A stretch of 64,000 nt of DNA, from the NCBI RefSeq assembly GCF_000474945.1, contig NZ_KI440838.1, positions 247,467 to 311,466 on the forward strand, in the 5' to 3' direction. The stretch is from Solimonas soli DSM 21787. GTDB lineage: Bacteria > Pseudomonadota > Gammaproteobacteria > Nevskiales > Nevskiaceae. The notes under the pieces were generated by a model, which worked only from the letters and a program-made list of their open reading frames with translations, ran no database searches and had not been told where the DNA came from. Positions 28,650 through 38,627 of the stretch are shown here, piece by piece; within the stretch, counting starts at the first letter, position 1, and each line of letters starts with the position of its first letter. The translations under genes and the position numbers were made by a program.

Positions 28650-29423
28650 ATGGGTCTGCAGATGAAGGGCGGCTCCCGCGATACCCCATTGCCCGATTAC
28701 GGCATCGACGCGCCGGACGCGGTGCGCCGCTTTCTCACCATGGGCACGCTGGCGATCGTCGTCGGTTTCGCCGCACCGAGCCTGGTCGCGATGCTGCCGC
28801 CGCAGTACGCGCAGACCCTGCTCGGCACGGCGCGCTCGCTCGGCTGGATGGGTTATGCCTTCGTCGCCACCGCCTGCGTGATGCTGTGGGGCAGCCGCGT
28901 CGGCAAGCTGCGCCTGCGCGACAAGGTGCTGGCGACGCTGCCCTGGCGCGGCGACGAGCAGGTGCTCGACGTCGGCTGCGGGCATGGCCTGATGCTGATC
29001 GGCGCCGCGCAGCGGCTCACGAGCGGCCGGGCGGTCGGCATCGATATCTGGCGCGCGCAGGACCAGGCGCGCAACAGTCCGCAGGCGACGCTGCGCAACG
29101 CGCGCCTCGAAAGTGTCGCCGGGCGGATCGAGGTGCGCAGCGCCGATGCGCGGCGCCTGCCGTTCGACGCCGCGAGCTTCGACGTCGTGCTGTCGAGCTG
29201 GACGCTGCACAACATCGCCGAGCGCGACGGGCGGCGGCGCGCCATCGAGGAGATCATGCGCGTGCTGAGGCCCGGCGGGCGCGTCGTGCTGATCGACATC
29301 CGCCACGGCGCCGAATACGCGGCGCTGCTGCGCGAGCTGGGATGCGCGCAGGTTCGCGTCGGTGCGCCGAGCTTCCTGTTCGTGACGCCGACGCGCGTCG
29401 TCAGCGCGCAGAAGCCCGCTTGA
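28650..29423 (+). CDS. Membrane-anchored class I SAM methyltransferase
   Basis: About 257 residues. Two N-terminal hydrophobic segments ('FLTMGTLAIVVGFAAPSLVAML' region and 'GWMGYAFVATACVMLWGS') precede a Rossmann methyltransferase domain with motif I 'VLDVGCGHGLMLIGAA', 'AVGIDIW', 'FDVVLSSWTLHN' and 'EIMRVLRPGGRVVLIDI'. The substrate may be lipid-like because the enzyme is tethered (inference). The frame is open earlier but runs through the terminator at 28538-28563. I place the start at ATG 28650; 28629 and 28662 are alternatives. Confidence 0.85.
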   Translation: MGLQMKGGSRDTPLPDYGIDAPDAVRRFLTMGTLAIVVGFAAPSLVAMLPPQYAQTLLGTARSLGWMGYAFVATACVMLWGSRVGKLRLRDKVLATLPWRGDEQVLDVGCGHGLMLIGAAQRLTSGRAVGIDIWRAQDQARNSPQATLRNARLESVAGRIEVRSADARRLPFDAASFDVVLSSWTLHNIAERDGRRRAIEEIMRVLRPGGRVVLIDIRHGAEYAALLRELGCAQVRVGAPSFLFVTPTRVVSAQKPA

Positions 29424-29429
29424 ACGCAC

Positions 29430-30190
<761 letters not shown>

Positions 30191-30194
<4 letters not shown>

Positions 30195-31366
30195 GGCGGC
30201 ACGAGCTTGTAGAGCGCGCCGTTCGCGCCGCTGAGATACAGCTCGCCGTCGCTGTCCTCGCCGAACGACGTCGGCTGCGTCGGGAGTGTGGCGAGGCGCG
30301 TGCTCGACTGCCGATCGTCGGCCAGCGCCCAGATTTCGCCGGAACAGTAGTCCGCGTAGACATAGCGGCCCTGCATGCCGGCGAGCGCCGCGCCGCGATA
30401 CGCGTAGCCGCCGATGATGCTGCAGCGGCCGTTGCTGTGGTCGTACTCGAAGACCGGCATCGTCACGCCGGCCGGCGCCGGGTCGCCGCTATTGTAGACG
30501 TGCGTGCCCTCGTACTTGCGCCAGCCGTAGTTGGCGCCCCTGGCGCCGATGTCGATTTCCTCCCAGGCGCTCTGGCCGACGTCGCCGATCCACAGCGTGC
30601 CGTTGTCGCGGTCGAAGCTGTTGCGGAAGGGATTGCGCAGGCCGTAGGCCCAGATTTCCGCGCGTGCGGCGCTCTGGCCGACGAAGGGATTGTCGGCGGG
30701 CACGTCGCCGTTGCCGTCGATGCGCAGCAGCTTGCCGAGCAGCGAGCCGAGATCCTGCGCGTGCCTGTCCGGGTCGCCGGTGCCGCCGCCGTCGCCGACC
30801 GCGACGTAGAGCTTGCCGTCCGGACCGAAGCCGATCCAGCCGCCGTTGTGATTTTTGCTGCTGTCCGCCGGCTGCGTGATCGTCAGCAGCTTCGTTTCCG
30901 AAGCCGGATCGGCCTCGTCGGCGCTGCGCGCCGTGTAGCGCGCGACGACCGTGCTGCGCGCGACGCCGCCGGTGCCGGGGGCGGCGCTGTAGTAGACATA
31001 GAAGCGATGGTTCGTGGCGTAGGCCGGATCGAAGGCGAGGCCGAGCAGGCCCTGCTCGCCCGCCGTGTCGAGGCGAGTGCCGATGTCGAGAAAGAGCTGC
31101 TTGCCCGGGCTCGCGCTGCTGCGGTCGATCACGTAGACGCGACCGCCCTGCTCGACGACGAACAGCCGCCGCGTGTCGCCGGGCGCCGCGGTGACGAACA
31201 GCGGCGCGTCGAAGCCGAGGCCGGAGAACGCGCGCTGCGCGGCGACGGCCCCGACGGGCGGCGGCTCCTCGTCCGGCAGGCCGCCACCGCCGCCGCAGTG
31301 CGCGAGCGCTAGGGCCGACACCAGCAGGGCGGCCTGCCAGGCCCGCCGGTTCGCCAATGGCTTCAT
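30191..31366 (-). CDS. PQQ-dependent sugar dehydrogenase, lipoprotein
   Basis: A 391-residue protein of the soluble glucose/aldose dehydrogenase (sorbosone) type. Lipobox-like 'ALAHCGGGGG' puts a lipidated Cys near residue 24. The beta-propeller motifs 'GLLGLAFDPAYATNHRFYVYYSA', 'GGWIGFGPDGKLYVAVGDGGG' and 'GKLLRIDGNGDVPADNPFVG' are typical, as is 'AYGLRNPFRNSFDRDNGTLWIGDVG'. Acts in the periplasm on a sugar or alditol. Overlaps the SDR gene by four bases, so they may process related substrates (inference). Confidence 0.9.
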
Positions 31367-31501
31367 CGTTTTTTTCTCCCGGAGCGACGCGATGCGTGGC
31401 CGTCGCCGCCGATTCTCGCATCATGCGCATCGCGGCTGAATGCTTGCCGCGTGCGGGATGCTCGCCTAGGCTGGCGGCGGTCAAAAAAGGGAGAAGCCGC
31501 C

Positions 31502-31903
31502 ATGATCGTCACACCGCTGTACGCCGGACTGCTGGGCCTGTGGTTCCTCGTGCTGAGCGTGCGCGTGGTGCAGGGGCGGGGAAAGTTCCAGATCCATCTC
31601 GGCGACGGCGGCAACGCCGAGATGGCGCGGCGCGTGCGCGGTCATGCCAACTTCGCCGAATACGTGCCGCTGACGCTGCTGCTGATCGCGATCCTCGAAC
31701 TCAGTCATTTCTCGATCTACGTGCTGCACGCGCTCGGTGCGGCGCTGCTCGTCGGCCGCGTGCTGCACGGCATCGCGCTGTCGTTCACCGCACAGTTCAA
31801 GCTCGGCCGCATGCTCGGCATCCTGCTGAGCTTCATCGTGCTGCTGATCGCCGCGGCGCTGTGCGTCTGGCAGGGCATGCGCGCCGCCAGCCTGCTGGCC
31901 TGA
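31502..31903 (+). CDS. MAPEG-family membrane protein
   Basis: A 133-residue integral membrane protein with four hydrophobic helices. 'YAGLLGLWFLVLSVRVVQGRGKFQIHLGDGGN' and 'MARRVRGHANFAEYVPLTLLLIAILE' are the MAPEG hallmark, found in microsomal glutathione transferases. Start at ATG 31502, preceded by GGGAGAAG. Confidence 0.9.
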   Translation: MIVTPLYAGLLGLWFLVLSVRVVQGRGKFQIHLGDGGNAEMARRVRGHANFAEYVPLTLLLIAILELSHFSIYVLHALGAALLVGRVLHGIALSFTAQFKLGRMLGILLSFIVLLIAAALCVWQGMRAASLLA

Positions 31904-31910
31904 GCGCGCC

Positions 31911-32306
31911 ATGGTGAAAGCCGGCGCGCCGGCGGACGCGACCTGTGCCTGCGGCTCGGCGCGCGCCTACGCGCAATGCTGCGGCGCCCTGCATGCCGGC
32001 GCCGCGGCGGCCGACGCCGAGGCGCTGATGCGCTCGCGCTACAGCGCCTACGCGCGCGGGCTGGAGCCGTATCTGCTCGACACCTGGGACGCGGCGACGC
32101 GGCCGGCGCGCGTCGCGTTCGATCCGGCGACGCGCTGGCTGGGATTGAAAGTGCTGCGGCATGTCGCGAACGGCGACGCGGCGGTCGTCGAATTCGTCGC
32201 CAAGTTCAAGATCGGCGGCGGCAGCGCGCAAGGCCTGCACGAACGCAGCCGGTTCCGCCGCGAGGCCGGGCGCTGGTTCTACGTCGACGGCGAATTTCCG
32301 GACTGA
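31911..32306 (+). CDS. YchJ/UPF0225 family protein with SEC-C-type zinc motif
   Basis: 131 residues. The N-terminal 'CACGSARAYAQCCGALHAG' carries the four-cysteine metal motif, and 'DAEALMRSRYSAYARG' is the conserved YchJ core. 'EFVAKFKIGGGSAQGLHERSRFRREAGRWFYVDGE' completes the NTF2-like fold. Function is not established in the family. It follows the MAPEG gene by 7 bases. Confidence 0.92.
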   Translation: MVKAGAPADATCACGSARAYAQCCGALHAGAAAADAEALMRSRYSAYARGLEPYLLDTWDAATRPARVAFDPATRWLGLKVLRHVANGDAAVVEFVAKFKIGGGSAQGLHERSRFRREAGRWFYVDGEFPD

Positions 32307-32396
32307 AGGCGTACCGCTTCATCCGCGGCAAAGGTCGACACTGCGTTCGATATCATTACCATGGTACGTCCCGTTGACACCGACAGGACGATACTG

Positions 32397-33509
32397 ATGC
32401 TTGAATTCGAGTTTCTCGGCAATTCGCTGCTGCGCTGGCTGTACGCATTCATCGTTGCCGCCGCCATCGTCATCCTGGTCTGGGCCGTGCGCGGCCTCGT
32501 CGTGCGCCGCCTCGGCGCGATCGCGCGGCGGACCACGACGTCGCTCGACGACTCGCTGATCGCGGTCGTGCGCCGCACGAAGCTGTGGCTCGCCGGGCTG
32601 CCGGCGCTGCTGATCGCCTCGCGCTCGCTGGTGCTGCCGGACAAGCTCGACGGCGGACTCGCGCGCGCCGCCGAAATCGCCGTGATCGTCCAGCTCGGCC
32701 TCTGGCTCGCCGCGCTGCTCGATTTCTGGATCGCGCGCTCGCGCGAGCGCGCGGCGGCCGAGAACCCCGGCGCGACGACCAGCCTTGGCGCGCTGGCATT
32801 CGTCGGCAAGCTGGTGCTGTGGTCGATGCTGACGCTGGTCGTGCTGGACAATCTCGGCATCGACGTCACCGCCATGATCGCCGGCCTCGGCGTCGGCGGT
32901 GTGGCCGTCGCCCTGGCCGTGCAGAACATCCTCGGCGATCTGTTCGCGTCGCTGTCGATCGTCATCGACAAGCCGTTCGTGGTCGGCGACTTCATCATCG
33001 TCGACGACTACATGGGCACCGTCGAGCACGTCGGCCTGAAGACCACGCGCCTGCGCAGCCTCGGCGGCGAGCAGCTGGTGTTCTCGAACAGCGATCTGCT
33101 GAAGTCGCGACTGCGCAACTACAAGCGCATGCGCGAGCGTCGCGTCGTGTTCAAGTTCGGCATCCTCTATGAAACGCCGGTGGCGAAGCTCGAGAAGATT
33201 GCCGACCAGGTGCGCGAGATCGTCGTGGCGCAGCCCACCGTGCGCTTCGATCGCGCGCATTTCGCGAGCTTCGGCGAATCCTCTTACGACTTCGAGGTCG
33301 TGTACTGGATGCTCGATCCGGATTTCAACAAGTACATGGACACCCAGCAGGCCATCAACCTGGCCATGGTCCGCAAGTTCGAGGCCGAAGGCATCGGCTT
33401 CGCGTATCCGACGCGCATGCTGCACGTCGGCGAGCCGCTGCGTATCCGCAGCGCCAACGATCCGCTACAGTCGACCGACGCCGTCACCCAACGATCCGAG
33501 TCGCCATGA
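32397..33509 (+). CDS. Mechanosensitive channel MscS family
   Basis: A 370-residue inner-membrane channel. The pore helix reads 'MIAGLGVGGVAVALAVQNILGDLFASL' followed by the upper vestibule 'IVIDKPFVVGDFIIVDDYMGTVEHVGLKTTRLRSL', the MscS core. Start at ATG 32397 with AGGA eight bases upstream; the frame is open to 32361, but that ATG lacks a ribosome site. Ends with an ATGA overlap with the MBL gene. Confidence 0.9.
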   Translation: MLEFEFLGNSLLRWLYAFIVAAAIVILVWAVRGLVVRRLGAIARRTTTSLDDSLIAVVRRTKLWLAGLPALLIASRSLVLPDKLDGGLARAAEIAVIVQLGLWLAALLDFWIARSRERAAAENPGATTSLGALAFVGKLVLWSMLTLVVLDNLGIDVTAMIAGLGVGGVAVALAVQNILGDLFASLSIVIDKPFVVGDFIIVDDYMGTVEHVGLKTTRLRSLGGEQLVFSNSDLLKSRLRNYKRMRERRVVFKFGILYETPVAKLEKIADQVREIVVAQPTVRFDRAHFASFGESSYDFEVVYWMLDPDFNKYMDTQQAINLAMVRKFEAEGIGFAYPTRMLHVGEPLRIRSANDPLQSTDAVTQRSESP

Positions 33510-34156
33510 GCCTGCGCTGTGAAATCATTCCGGTCACCGCCTTCCAGCAGAACTGCTCGCTGATCTGGGACACGGAGACGATGCGCGGCGCCTTCGTCGA
33601 CGCCGGCGGCGAGGTCGAGCGCCTGCTCGAACGCGCGCGCCATCACGGCGTGACGATCGACAAGCTGCTGGTCACGCACGGCCATCTCGACCATGCCAGC
33701 GGCGTCGCCGAGCTCGCCGAACGCCTCGGCGTGCCGATCGAGGGACCGCACGAGGGCGACGGTTTCTGGATCGACGGCATCCCGGAGGCCGCGGCGCGCT
33801 ACGGCTTCCCGCCGGCGCGCAGCTTCGTGCCGACGCGCTGGCTGCGGCAGGGCGACACGGTCACGCTCGGCAGCCTCGCCTTCGAAGTGCTGCACTGCCC
33901 GGGACACACGCCCGGCCACGTCGTCTTCCACCACGCGCCTTCGCAACTCGCGTTCGTCGGCGACGTGCTGTTCGCCGGCAGTATCGGCCGCAGCGATTTT
34001 CCGCGCGGCAATCACGAGGACCTGATTCGCTCGATCCGCGAGCGCCTGTTCCCGCTCGGCGATGACATCCGCTTCGTGCCGGGCCACGGGCCGCTGTCGA
34101 CTTTCGGCGAGGAGCGGCGCGGCAATCCTTTCGTCGCCGATCGCCTGTTCGGCTGA
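33506..34156 (+). CDS. Metallo-beta-lactamase-fold hydrolase (YcbL/glyoxalase II-like)
   Basis: 216 residues. The zinc site 'THGHLDHASG' (HxHxDH) is at about residue 57, with later ligands in 'CPGHTPGHVVF', 'FVGDVLFAGSIGRSDFPRGNHEDLI' and 'VPGHGP'. This order is that of glyoxalase II-like YcbL proteins. Start overlaps the mscS stop by four bases, so it is coupled to the channel gene. Confidence 0.9.
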   Translation: MSLRCEIIPVTAFQQNCSLIWDTETMRGAFVDAGGEVERLLERARHHGVTIDKLLVTHGHLDHASGVAELAERLGVPIEGPHEGDGFWIDGIPEAAARYGFPPARSFVPTRWLRQGDTVTLGSLAFEVLHCPGHTPGHVVFHHAPSQLAFVGDVLFAGSIGRSDFPRGNHEDLIRSIRERLFPLGDDIRFVPGHGPLSTFGEERRGNPFVADRLFG

Positions 34157-34261
34157 GCGCCGCCCGGGCGGCGGCCGTGGCCGCGTAGCGCGCGCCCCTC
34201 GCGCCATGTCACATTCCGGCCGGCTGCCTCGTCCAGCGCCGGACGGAATGGAGATTCGGGC

Positions 34262-34533
34262 ATGCCGGCGCTCATCGCGCTGTTGCTGGGAGCGGGTCTG
34301 GCGATCGACGGGCTGTGGACGCTGGCCTTGCCGGCGAGCTGGCATCCGCTCATCCCCGGCGTGCCGCAGGCCGGGCTGCTGGATGCGCCCATCGTGCGCG
34401 CGACATCGGCTGCGCCTGCGCGCTGGCCGGTGTTTCGCCGGCCCGCGCCCGCGCGCCTTCGAGTGCGCCTTCGGCCACTCGCGGCGCCGGGCTGAGCGGG
34501 TCAGGCGCGATTCAGCGCCGCCCGGCAGGCTGA
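34262..34533 (+). pseudogene. Frameshifted small membrane protein
   Basis: From ATG 34262 the frame reads MPALIALLLGAGLAIDGL, then 'WTLALPASWHPLIPGVP', and then loses sense at 'APIVRATSAAP'. The other frame from about 34397 reads 'RDIGCACALAG', the usual continuation of such small DUF proteins ('...HxVRDIGCAYxLAG'). GTGCGCGCGACATC instead of the expected GTGCGCGACATC is a +2 GC expansion. The rest of the 3' end is also degenerate. Original function unknown. Confidence 0.65.
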
Positions 34534-34579
34534 TGGGCGGGCACGGAAACGGCCCATCTCACAGCCAAGGAGTCCTGCC

Positions 34580-35161
34580 ATGGGTAACAGACCGTTCCTC
34601 ACCGACATCGAGACGATCCGCCGCCGCGCGCGCGAGCACATCGAGCGCGGCGCGGTGACGGAAGGCTACCGCGCCGACCGCGAAGCGGTGATCCGCATCC
34701 TCAACGAAGCGCTGGCCACCGAGATCGTCTGCGTGCTGCGCTACAAGTATCACTACCACGCGGCGAGCGGCATCCATGCCAAGAGCGTCGCCGCCGAATT
34801 CCTCGAACACGCCAACGAGGAGCAGCAGCACGCCGACCAGCTCGCCGAGCGCATCACGCAGCTCGGCGGCAAGCCGAATCTGTCGCCTGACGGCCTGCTG
34901 ACGCGCAGCCATTCCGAGTACATCGAGGGCGACGATCTCGTGCAGATGCTCGAGGAAGACTTGATCGCCGAACGCATCGCCATCGACAGCTACCGCGAGA
35001 TCGTGCAGTACCTCGGCAACGACGATCCGACCACGCGGCGCATGATGGAGGAAATCCTCGCCAAGGAAGAGGAGCACGCCGAAGACCTCAGCACGCTGCT
35101 CGAGGAGCTCGGCAAGAAGGGCGAGCCGGCCCGCGAGGCCGCGCTGCGCTCAGCGCACTGA
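34580..35161 (+). CDS. Ferritin-like domain protein (bacterioferritin-like)
   Basis: A 193-residue four-helix-bundle protein. Di-iron ligand patterns are visible: 'NEALATEIVCVLRYKYHYH', 'EFLEHANEEQQHADQLAERI' (ExxH), 'EEDLIAERIAIDSYREIVQYL' and 'EEILAKEEEHAEDLSTLL' (ExxH). The role is likely iron storage or oxidative protection. A classic terminator follows at 35181. It stands as a single transcription unit behind the frameshifted gene. Confidence 0.88.
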   Translation: MGNRPFLTDIETIRRRAREHIERGAVTEGYRADREAVIRILNEALATEIVCVLRYKYHYHAASGIHAKSVAAEFLEHANEEQQHADQLAERITQLGGKPNLSPDGLLTRSHSEYIEGDDLVQMLEEDLIAERIAIDSYREIVQYLGNDDPTTRRMMEEILAKEEEHAEDLSTLLEELGKKGEPAREAALRSAH

Positions 35162-35180
35162 TCCGTTCTTTCCCGCGTGC

Positions 35181-35205
35181 AAGGGCCGGCAGCGCCGGCC
35201 CTTTT
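35181..35205 (+). terminator. Rho-independent terminator after the ferritin-like gene
   Basis: AAGGGCCGGC (35181-35190), loop AGC, GCCGGCCCTT (35194-35203) and T-tract to 35205. Confidence 0.88.
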
Positions 35206-35306
35206 GCGTTGCGGCGCCTCGCGGCGCGCGGCGCGTCGGGAGCCGCGGCCGCTTGCGTTTCGGCCGCTCAGGCTTCTAGGCTGCATCAGCACCGAAGGAA
35301 TGCACC

Positions 35307-35738
35307 ATGAACCTGCCGCGCCTGCTGTTCGCCCTCGGCTACGCCGGCCTCCTGCCGTTCATTGCCGGCCCGCTGTGGCTGACGCTGTCGCCGCAGAGCG
35401 CGCCGGTCTGGCTCGACCAGGCCTGGCTGCTCTACGCGGCGCTGATCGCCGCCTTCATGTCGGGCACCTTCTGGGGGCTGGCGCTGATCGTCGCCGAGAA
35501 TCCGGCCGGCCTGTTCGGGCTGGTGGCGTCGGCGCTGCTCATGCTGCTCAGCTGGGGCGCGGTGATGCTGCCGTTCTCGCTGGCGCTGCCGGCGCTGGCC
35601 GGTGTCTTCATCCTGCTGGCGCTCGCCGAGCTGTGGCGCGAGCGCGTGCTCGATCCGATGAGCAGCTATTTCCGCCTGCGCGTCGTGCTCACGCTCGGCG
35701 TCCTGGTGTGCATCACCTGGCGCCATTGGCTCGGCTGA
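35307..35738 (+). CDS. DUF3429 membrane protein
   Basis: 143 residues with about five hydrophobic segments. 'LFALGYAGLLPFIAG' opens the protein, and 'YAALIAAFMSGTFWGLAL' followed by 'SYFRLRVVLTLGVLVCITW' are typical DUF3429 features. Function unknown. Start ATG 35307 has a weak upstream GAAGGA. Confidence 0.85.
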   Translation: MNLPRLLFALGYAGLLPFIAGPLWLTLSPQSAPVWLDQAWLLYAALIAAFMSGTFWGLALIVAENPAGLFGLVASALLMLLSWGAVMLPFSLALPALAGVFILLALAELWRERVLDPMSSYFRLRVVLTLGVLVCITWRHWLG

Positions 35739-35844
35739 ACGTGCGCGTCGTCACGGCGGCGTCGGCCGCGCACTGGCCGGCCGCGCCGGCGCATTGCTAT
35801 CGTGCCCGCTCGTCCCGCGCTCCATCGATTCCGAGAGAGGTCGC

Positions 35845-36420
35845 ATGAAGACATCGTCCCTTGCCCTTGGCGCCGCCGCGCTGTCCCTGTTCGCCGCCCT
35901 GCCGGCCACGGCGCAGATGCCACGCGTGGTTTCGCCGGTGCATTTCGGCTTCGTGCTGGAAGGCGCGGCCGAGTTCGGCGGCGACGAAGTGGCGCGTGTC
36001 TACTACGAGAACGACTCCTCGGACAGCGTCGACGCCGGCCGCGGGCTCGGCGCCGCGCTCGGCTTCTACGTGCAGCCGGCGGCCGAATGGTCGGTGCGCG
36101 CCACGGTCGGCTACAAGTACGAATCGACGCGTGCCTCGAACGCCGACATCTATCTCGACCGCGTGCCGGTCGACGTCATCGCCACCTGGCATTTCCCGAA
36201 CGGCGTGCGCCTCGGCGCCGGCGGTGCCTGGCACACGGGCATCAAGTTCCATGGCGACGATATCGCGCCGAACGTGAAATTCGACGATGCCTTCGGCGTC
36301 TCGCTCGAAGCCGGCTGGCGCTGGTTCGTGGCGCGTTACACGAGCATGGATTACAAGGACGAGTTCGGGAACAAGTACGACGCCGACAGCTACGGCCTGC
36401 ATCTGGTCTGGGAATTCTGA
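35845..36420 (+). CDS. Outer-membrane beta-barrel protein
   Basis: 191 residues. Signal peptide (MKTSSLALGAAALSLFAALPATAQ) followed by alternating amphipathic strands ('HFGFVLEGAAEFGGDEVARVYY', 'GLGAALGFYVQPAAEWSVRATVGYKYE') and a C-terminal Phe (LHLVWEF), the BAM targeting signal. Size fits an eight-strand barrel such as an OmpW/OmpA-like or acyltransferase-like protein; the subfamily is not clear. GAGAGAGGT precedes the start at 35845. Confidence 0.82.
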   Translation: MKTSSLALGAAALSLFAALPATAQMPRVVSPVHFGFVLEGAAEFGGDEVARVYYENDSSDSVDAGRGLGAALGFYVQPAAEWSVRATVGYKYESTRASNADIYLDRVPVDVIATWHFPNGVRLGAGGAWHTGIKFHGDDIAPNVKFDDAFGVSLEAGWRWFVARYTSMDYKDEFGNKYDADSYGLHLVWEF

Positions 36421-36450
36421 GGCGCCGCCGCGGCGGCCGCCGCAAAGCGA

Positions 36451-36475
36451 AAGGGCCGGCGATGCCGGCCCTTTT
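36451..36475. terminator. Bidirectional terminator between the outer-membrane gene and the acyl-CoA dehydrogenase gene
   Basis: AAGGGCCGGC (36451-36460), loop GAT, GCCGGCCCTT (36464-36473), then T to 36475 on the plus strand. On the minus strand the stem is followed by a short TTTC run, so it can also serve the convergent gene. Confidence 0.82.
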
Positions 36476-36492
36476 TCGTATGGCAACGACGA

Positions 36493-38286
36493 TCAGAACA
36501 GCGCGGCGTCGAGCGCCATCAGGGCGTCGGAACCGGCGCGCGCCGAGCGGATCTGGAACGCGGTTTCCGGCAGCAGCTTGGCGAAGTAGAAGCGCGCCGT
36601 CGCCAGCTTGGCCTTGTAGAAATTGCCTTCCTCGGATTCGCCCTGCCTGGCCAGCGCGATGGCGGCCATGCGCGCCCACAGGTACGCATAGACGAGGTGG
36701 CCGACCACGCGCAGGTACGGCACGGCGGCGGCGCCCATCTCGTCCGGATTCTTCTGCGCCTTCTGGCCCAGCTCCGCGGTCAGCTTGGTGACCTTGTCGC
36801 CGATGTCCATCAGCGGCTCTACGAATTCCTTCATCGGCTCGTTGGCGGCGTGGGCCTTGACGAACTCCTGCACCAGCTTGCCGAGTTTCATCAGCTTCCT
36901 GCCGCCGTCCTGCAGCACCTTGCGGCCGATCAGGTCGAGCGACTGGATGGTGTTGGTGCCTTCGTAGATCAGGTTGATGCGCGCGTCGCGCACGTACTGC
37001 TCGACGCCGGTTTCCTTGATGAAGCCGTGGCCGCCGAACACCTGCATGCCGAGATTGGTGCCCTCGAAGGTGTTGTCGGTGATGAAAGCCTTGACGATCG
37101 GCGTCAGCAGCGCGACCAGCTCGTCGGCATCCTCGCGCACCTGCGCGTCCGGGTGCTTGTGCGACTGGTCGATCATCAGGCCGACCCAGTAGCACAGCGC
37201 GCGCGCCGCCTCGTTGTAGGCCTTCTGCGTCAGCAGCATGCGGCGCACGTCCGGGTGGACGATGATCGGATCGGCCGGCTTGTCCTTCAGCTTCGGACCG
37301 CTCAGCGAACGCGACTGCAGGCGATCCTTCGCGTAGGCCAGCGAGTTCTGGTAGGCGACTTCGCCGAGGCCCAGGGACTGCATGCCGACGCCGAGACGCG
37401 CGCCGTTCATCATGATGAACATCGCGTTCATGCCCTTGTTGGGCTCGCCGATGATCCAGCCCTTGGCGCCGTCGAGCTGGATGACGCTGGTCGCGTTGCC
37501 GTGGATGCCCATCTTGTGCTCGATCGACGTGCACTTGACGGTGTTGCGTTGGCCCGGCGTGCCGTCGGCGTTCGGGATGAACTTCGGCACGAGGAACAGG
37601 GTGATGCCCTTGGTGCCCTCCGGCGCGTCCGGCAGACGCGCGAGCACGAGGTGGATGATGTTGCCGGAGAGATCGTGCTCGCCGGCCGAGATGAAGATCT
37701 TGGTGCCGCTGATCGCGTAGGAGCCGTCGCCGTTCGGCTCGGCCTTGGTGCGCAGGATGCCGAGGTCGGTGCCGCAGTGCGGCTCGGTCAGGCACATCGT
37801 GCCGGTCCATTCGCCGGAGACGATTTTCGGCAGGTACATCTTCTTCAGCTCGTCGCTGCCGCGCGCGGTCAGCGCCGCGTAGGCGCCGTGCGACAGGCCC
37901 GGGTACATCGTCCAGGCCTGGTTCGACGAGTTGAGCATTTCGTACAGCACATTGTTGACGAGCTCCGGCAGGCCCTGGCCGCCGAAGGCCGGATCGCAGG
38001 ACAGCGCCGGCCAGCCCTGCTCGCAGTACTGGGCATACGCCTCCTTGAAGCCTTTCGGCGCCTTGACCACGCCGTCGCCGACGTAGGTGCAGCCTTCCTC
38101 GTCGCCGGACTGGTTCAGCGGGAACAGCACTTCCGAGGCGAACTTGCCGGCTTCCTCGATGATCGAGTTGACGGTCTCGCCGTCGAGGTCGGCGTGCGGC
38201 GGCAGTTCCTTGAACGCCTGCTCGACGTTGAGCAGTTCGTGCAGGACGAACTGCATGTCGCGCAGCGGGGGGGTGTATTGCGGCAT
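36493..38286 (-). CDS. Acyl-CoA dehydrogenase (long-form, ~600 residues)
   Basis: A 597-residue FAD enzyme: 'EWTGTMCLTEPHCGTDLGILRTKA' (FAD-binding mid-domain), 'YAISGTKIFISAGEHDLSGNIIHLVLARL' and 'ATSVIQLDGAKGWIIGEPNKGM'. The C-terminal helical half reads 'GHGFIKETGVEQYVRDARINLIYEGTNTIQSLDLIGRK' with the fadE-type terminal extension (LVQEFVKAHAANEPM). Introduces the alpha-beta double bond in acyl-CoA beta-oxidation. Start at ATG 38286 (MPQYTPPLRDM) with GGAG upstream; the frame is open further but without a start signal. Similar to the gene at 56922. Confidence 0.93.
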   Translation of the reverse strand: MPQYTPPLRDMQFVLHELLNVEQAFKELPPHADLDGETVNSIIEEAGKFASEVLFPLNQSGDEEGCTYVGDGVVKAPKGFKEAYAQYCEQGWPALSCDPAFGGQGLPELVNNVLYEMLNSSNQAWTMYPGLSHGAYAALTARGSDELKKMYLPKIVSGEWTGTMCLTEPHCGTDLGILRTKAEPNGDGSYAISGTKIFISAGEHDLSGNIIHLVLARLPDAPEGTKGITLFLVPKFIPNADGTPGQRNTVKCTSIEHKMGIHGNATSVIQLDGAKGWIIGEPNKGMNAMFIMMNGARLGVGMQSLGLGEVAYQNSLAYAKDRLQSRSLSGPKLKDKPADPIIVHPDVRRMLLTQKAYNEAARALCYWVGLMIDQSHKHPDAQVREDADELVALLTPIVKAFITDNTFEGTNLGMQVFGGHGFIKETGVEQYVRDARINLIYEGTNTIQSLDLIGRKVLQDGGRKLMKLGKLVQEFVKAHAANEPMKEFVEPLMDIGDKVTKLTAELGQKAQKNPDEMGAAAVPYLRVVGHLVYAYLWARMAAIALARQGESEEGNFYKAKLATARFYFAKLLPETAFQIRSARAGSDALMALDAALF

Positions 38287-38348
38287 GGAAAATCTCCGGA
38301 TCTGAAAAGGGCTTCTGCGTTCGCGGGAACGCGCGGAAAATCGGCGTC

Positions 38349-38364
38349 CATACTGTACCGTATG
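38349..38364. promoter_or_regulatory. Possible operator of the acyl-CoA dehydrogenase gene
   Basis: CATACTGTACCGTATG (38349-38364) is a dyad with CATAC/GTATG arms, 63 bases upstream of the start. On the minus strand it overlaps a TACAGT box. It could be a TetR/FadR-type site; the regulator is unknown. The rest of 38287-38558 has no other recognisable feature. Confidence 0.35.
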
Positions 38365-38558
38365 TTTCTGTTGCAGTGCAGTATCGCGGGATGATTTTTC
38401 GACATGGCCGGCGTTCCGACGCTGTCCGCGGCGCGGGCCGGCCGGTCGGGACACAGGCCTTTCCGGTCCGGTCCGCTCCGCCTGCCGCCGCAACGCCATC
38501 ATCGCGGTGCGCCGCGGCTGAATCGGCGCTTCGGCGGGAAGGCGCGCGAGGCGCATAC

Positions 38559-38590
38559 AAAAAAAGGGATGGCCTCGCGGCCATCCCTTT
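38559..38590 (-). terminator. Rho-independent terminator after the sedolisin gene
   Basis: AAAGGGATGGCC (38563-38574), loop TCGC, GGCCATCCCTTT (38579-38590). On the minus strand the stem is followed by seven T (38565-38559). Confidence 0.92.
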
Positions 38591-38627
38591 CTTGAAACAG
38601 CGCCCGCCGCAGCGGCGCGCGCCGCAG

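Noticed and set aside
32356..32365. TACCATGGTA palindrome as an operator of the mscS gene
   Set aside because: Only 10 bases and no matching promoter elements; may be chance.
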